A stretch of DNA of 64,000 nucleotides from Polytrichum commune. Taxonomy: Eukaryota > Streptophyta > Polytrichopsida > Polytrichales > Polytrichaceae. The notes below the pieces were generated by a model. That model made no database searches, had not been told where the DNA came from, and saw nothing but the letters and a program-made list of their open reading frames with translations. Positions 59,937 through 64,000 of the stretch are shown here, in pieces. The stretch covers positions 45,224,758 through 45,288,757 of the forward strand of contig OX485805.1 of the NCBI GenBank assembly GCA_950295325.1, written 5' to 3'. Position 1 is the first letter of the stretch. Each line of letters opens with the position of its first letter. Position numbers and translations under genes: made by a program.

Positions 59937-61670
59937 CAATTTGTGAGAGGCCATTTTTGGTCCAAAATTTCACTAAAATAAAATATGGTAACCAAATGCC
60001 AACAAAGAACCTAGTGGGTGTGCTTCAAGTAGCACTAGAAGGTCCAATATGAGTTTGTCATGATATTTTTGCAGAGGCCATGGGTATATGGAAGAACAAT
60101 AGAAAATTCATGTGCATTTTCTCCCCATCTCAAAAGGTATTTGTTTGGTTTGGGAGAAGTTGAAATTGATGAATTGGGAGGCCTTTGAGTTGCATCTGGA
60201 ATTGTTCGTTATGTTATTTAAATTTGGACATATATGTTTGATGCTTGTGTTTTGTTTGTGTACTAACTTTGAGTCCTTTTAGATTCCAACATGTCCTATA
60301 ACAATATGTTTTATTTGCAAAATAGGTAAATTGTGTCATGACAATTATCTGTCCCACAAGGTATATGAGCCTTGAGTGGATGTCTAGATTGTACCAAAAA
60401 ATTCAATAAGTCCAAATAAATGGCATCAACTCACATGAGAATATCATTTGCATTCTCGATACATGCACATTACAAAACTTAACCTTCCGCATATAATAAC
60501 TACTCTAGTCATACACATACTTTGCAAACCAATATGGATGAAGCACCACTATGAATGTGTTTAATTATTTCTTTGTTTTGTTTTTTTGTTTTTTGACAAC
60601 ACACAATACATGTAACAATAACATGTGCACAACATGAGATGTGGTCCATGTGCATGACCAATTTCTACCGCTTTTGCCATAAGACCCGCTAATAAAACCA
60701 CATATTTTTTAACTTCAATATGTACAAAATTTCATGCATAAGTCTATTTTTATTTGAAACCATGTATTGTTTAGTTTGTGAAAAAATATTTTGAAACACT
60801 TATGTTGTTCCATTAAGATCCAGTTTATAGCAACACATTGGCTTGAATGGAGCAATATGAATTGTGTGTGTGTGAGAATTATATTCATAAAATTAAAAAG
60901 TTGCGACAAGTATGATAAGCAACTAAGGTGAGAATATCTATCTCGACAACTTAGTCTAAATGGACATACATATTTAAATAGTGTGTGATTAAGTGTGGAT
61001 CTAAGAATAGACACCAAAAGGATGTTTGCTAACCCGTAAAGGTTGAAGCAAAATTGTCTAAAACAACTTAGTCATGTTTAGAAGTTCATTAACAAAAAAC
61101 AACACTTCCTATGGTAGACATATGATTGTATAGATGGAGACTTTGTGGCGTCAAATTTGTTCACCCAAAGTCTCAACCATCCACATGTCCAAAAATTTAA
61201 AGATTACAACACAAACGTGTATGCAATTATTACGGGGCAACGGTGATTGCCCAAACAAAAAATCCACTTTGACCTATAGTGGTTATATGATATTGAACTA
61301 CGATCTCAAAATTTGTTGACCATTCCAAACCCAATAATCAACTTATGTGGGAGACCTCATACGATAATTTCATAAAAACAAATAGAGATAATCCACTATG
61401 ATAATGAATAAAACATCACATGAGTTCCAAATTGGCTACAACCTTGATTTAAATTTGCTAATCATCTCGCGTTATTTGCATGTTTCATCTTCTACTAGAA
61501 GTGGGTACAACGCTAACAATGTCCGTTTAAGACCGCTAATATCATCTTAAGTTATTGCATACCAAAGCAATGAACGGGGAGAACTAAAATGATAAAAAGA
61601 ATCTATAGAATATACCCTATATTTATAACAAAATCTAAGACCAGTTAAGCCCAAGAATCTCCCATACATT
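59937..61670. other. Non-genic DNA
   Basis: No recognisable exon or element apart from the partial repeat copy starting near 61,590. Confidence 0.35.
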
Positions 61671-61673
61671 GTA

Positions 61674-62386
61674 CAGTCTAACCTCGTTAATACAACACTT
61701 GTTTATACGACATCCTCGATATTAGAACACATTTTTGCGCAACCAAACTTTTTGGTTCAAAACTCCCTCTTTTATATGTCTATGACACTCAATAATTCGT
61801 CATTTAGATCTCCATTTTGTCACCTTAAAGAGGTAGTTAATGCTAAAATTCCTTTCATCTATGTCATGTACATCTAAAATACATCCATTCTCACTTGGGA
61901 ACTACTTGGGAACTTCACTTAGGGTTAGAGTGGTCTCTTGCCTAGTATGTTGCCTTACACACAAATGATATAATATCACCAATATCTTGATGCTAAACGT
62001 CATGCATCATTGTTGTCTAGTTTCTTATTAGAGAACTCTTTATATTTCAGTGTAAATGAAATTATAAGTTTTCAAAAATTAGTAGGGAATTTAGATAAGA
62101 TGACAATTGCTGACTAGGGTAGGCAACATCATAGATCTTTGGACTCCTATTACAAGAGATCTTGAAATATTTATATTTGTTTGAAGTTATAAGTTATTAG
62201 TTCGTACCATCTATATTGCTTAAACTCGTTGTACATATTTTTAATCTCATATTACTAATGTTTTCGTATTCCCTCAATAATACGACAACTTTACGAAATT
62301 CATCATATTAATGAGAAGACAACACCTCGATAATATGACTTGTTGGGTGTTTCCCAAATGTGTCATACTAAAGAGGGAGAATAGTA
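61674..62386. mobile_element. Probable pogo/Tigger-like non-autonomous element
   Basis: Starts at TA|CAGTCTAACCTCGTTAATAC, the usual look of pogo-type ends. The far end, reverse-complemented, gives a similar 'ctccctctttagtatgacac' text. Internal 'acctcgataatatgac' echoes the terminal motif. A fragment occurs near 26,220-26,345. The right boundary is approximate. Confidence 0.45.
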
Positions 62387-62548
62387 CCAAAGTCGATCCA
62401 AAGGCCCAGAGACATTTATGGCCTCCCACATCCCCGGGACACATTTAAAGTGTGGACTTATCCAAAATAGACACTAAGGACGCCTGCATTGAATTAGATA
62501 CCCGGAAACGACGATACCCGGAAGCACCTCCATAATCTATTGCACTAA

Positions 62549-62669
62549 GGGTTCGTTTCCATATAGGCCGCTCGCCTATCAGATTCTAGTGTAAATGTAG
62601 ATTATGTGAGGTGGAATCTACATTTCCACTAGAATTTGGTGGGTGAGGGGCCTACATGGAAACTAGCCC
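62549..62669. mobile_element. Foldback Tourist-like MITE, 121 bp
   Basis: The ends GGGTTCGTTTCCATATAGGC and 'ggcctacatggaaactagccc' are inverse. The interior also folds on itself ('attctagtgtaaatgtagat' against 'atctacatttccactagaat'). Flanks are TAA (62,546-62,548) and TGA (62,670-62,672), a near match to the TTA/TAA duplication. The ends resemble those at 35,378 and 47,463. Confidence 0.65.
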
Positions 62670-62739
62670 TGATGAAGTGAAATGAAACGAGATTGGTTTT
62701 AAAGTCCGGGAAGTCGAAAAGGACGATGGGACTGAAAGT

Positions 62740-63800
62740 ACATGATGATGATGATTTTATACTTGTTAATTTTTTAGAGTGGCAGAGTGTGGTAGCTTCT
62801 GTGAGGTAAAGGCTAATGTTAACTTGTTGGTCCACTTGAAAGAAAGACAGGATGTCGCATGGAACTACGTGCTCAAAAAGTGATGGAAACAAACTCTAGA
62901 TGGGATTTTACAGGGGACATTCCAACACGAAATGTGCCTTGTTTTCAACTATATTATAGGAGCGGAAGTGACATAGTCTAGTATCTCTAGAGAAAGGGAT
63001 AATTGTTCGTTGTCTAGTTTCAATGGCACGTCTACAGTTCGAGGTGCGGTAGGCAACAATGATCTTGCGTTGTGGTGGAGTCCATGGTTACTATGAGTAC
63101 AATTCACATTCGTATTTAAGAAAATCTTTGAGGTGAATGTGATATAGTTTCTTCCTAGAGAGATGGAAAGAGTTCCATTCTTTGGCAAGAAAAACCTCCT
63201 TGATATCATCAACACACGTTGTTTTTGACGTGGTTGGGTTTTTCAACGAGGGAAACCCCATGATGTTTTCCACACAGTTGTCGATTTGTTCCAAGTGTTA
63301 AATTCTTGTTCGGCTAGGTGTTGGGATAGTGAGGTTGCTCTACTCACTAACCAGGAGGGGAATAGGTGGGCAAGCCATTGCTAAGAGCCCATAGAGCGTA
63401 TAATTCTATGGGGAGTTCTCCGAATTCAACCAATAAGATATGATAGGTAATCGAAGAACGAACTTTGACGCAAGACATCATATGCATCTTCATGCCTTTC
63501 TCAAAGACTTTCCAATGAGAGTTTTCCAAGTCACCTCCCCAAATTCTGGTACCATACATGACAGTAGGAGACACTAAAGCCTTGAATAAATGAGATTTGA
63601 CTTCCCAACATGTGACGCCAACTATTGCTTCTGTCCCTAAAGTTTGCACGAAGACTTTCATACATGCGATTCCTCGCCTTTTACGAGATGGCTCAAAGTA
63701 ACCATGTGAACAAAAACCAATCCCAATAAATTTGTATTCATGGGTGATCTCAATTTGGTCCTTTTCTAGTGCCCTAATACGAAACATATCAGCCCTAGTG
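62740..63800 (-). mobile_element. LINE (non-LTR) retrotransposon relic: RT C-terminal region and 3' part
   Basis: The minus-strand frame 63,787-63,347 (146 codons) reads FKALVSPTVMYGTRIWGGD. This is the conserved RT C-terminal block of many LINEs (family pattern LFxALVxPxLLYGxExWG). KYFIGIGF-like and GELPIELYALWALS segments flank it. Downstream 63,294-62,629 encodes diverged tail text (VFLAKEWNSF) shared with 24,156-24,461. Stops and frame changes between the pieces show decay. The catalytic RT core would lie above 63,800, but the sequence there looks like a different repeat (direct 'gatacccgga' at 63,808 and 63,991), so the element is 5'-truncated. Confidence 0.75.
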
Positions 63801-64000
63801 ACGTAGATACCCGGACGGTACCTTCTAGAACACGTCAGCTGCTCATGAATTCCAACAGGTATATATTTATACCATGGAATGTACCAGCCTGTGTATGAAG
63901 ACTTTGGCGATGGGGGACCCCATACTTCTCCATTGGCCTGTACCCGCCTTACATTTCCATTGTACCTTTCTATCCTTTGACATTTATTGAGATACCCGGA

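Noticed and set aside
1-64000. tRNA, rRNA or bacterial-type operon features
   Set aside because: I looked for cloverleaf-like or rRNA-conserved strings and ribosome-binding-site-led gene clusters and found none that I could support; a tRNA scan would be needed to exclude tRNAs.

Overview
The window is nuclear eukaryotic DNA: AT-rich, repeat-dense, with genes broken into short exons by GT-AG and a few GC-AG introns. Several things point to the green-plant lineage: interstitial CCCTAAA (Arabidopsis-type telomere) units at 54,973, MITEs resembling Stowaway (CTCCCTC ends) and Tourist/PIF (GGG ends with TTA target duplications), CACTA-like ends, a copia relic, and a combined phosphodiesterase/class III nucleotide cyclase. 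That enzyme type (CAPE) is known from liverworts and other streptophytes with motile sperm. My best inference is a streptophyte alga or an early-diverging land plant; a chlorophyte cannot be excluded.

Three genes can be reconstructed by hand. (1) Minus strand, 44-2,756: a small coiled-coil protein I do not recognise, six exons that join in frame to 171 residues. (2) Minus strand, 14,806-19,137: a PTAR1-like protein (protein prenyltransferase alpha-subunit repeat protein), ten exons joining in frame to 548 residues, with five W..R/HR repeats. (3) Plus strand, 36,712-51,171: the main object of the window. It encodes an N-terminal class I cyclic-nucleotide phosphodiesterase, a linker with RRxS kinase sites, four membrane segments resembling a voltage-sensor domain, a transmembrane-bounded extracytoplasmic domain, and a C-terminal class III cyclase. 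If read as one gene this is at least about 1,326 residues. The join between the PDE and the rest (40,546 to 41,430) is the weakest link; two adjacent genes remain possible.

Region by region: 0-3.3 kb coiled-coil gene; 3.3-7.5 kb intergenic with repeats; 8.1-8.9 kb pogo/DDE_1 transposase relic; 11.6-14.3 kb copia relic (minus); 14.8-19.1 kb PTAR1-like gene with a GC-rich upstream region to about 19.66 kb; 19.7-36.7 kb gene-poor DNA with MITEs, LINE 3' fragments and microsatellites; 36.7-51.2 kb PDE-cyclase; 51.2-57.9 kb repeats; 57.9-59.5 kb hAT-type transposase relic; 59.6-62.7 kb MITEs; 62.7-63.8 kb LINE relic (minus).

Functionally, the PDE-cyclase would make and destroy a cyclic nucleotide (cAMP is favoured by a Lys in the purine pocket) in one membrane protein. 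Candidate inputs are membrane voltage, an extracytoplasmic ligand and kinase feedback. The PTAR1-like protein belongs to protein prenylation. No operon-type linkage exists among the genes.
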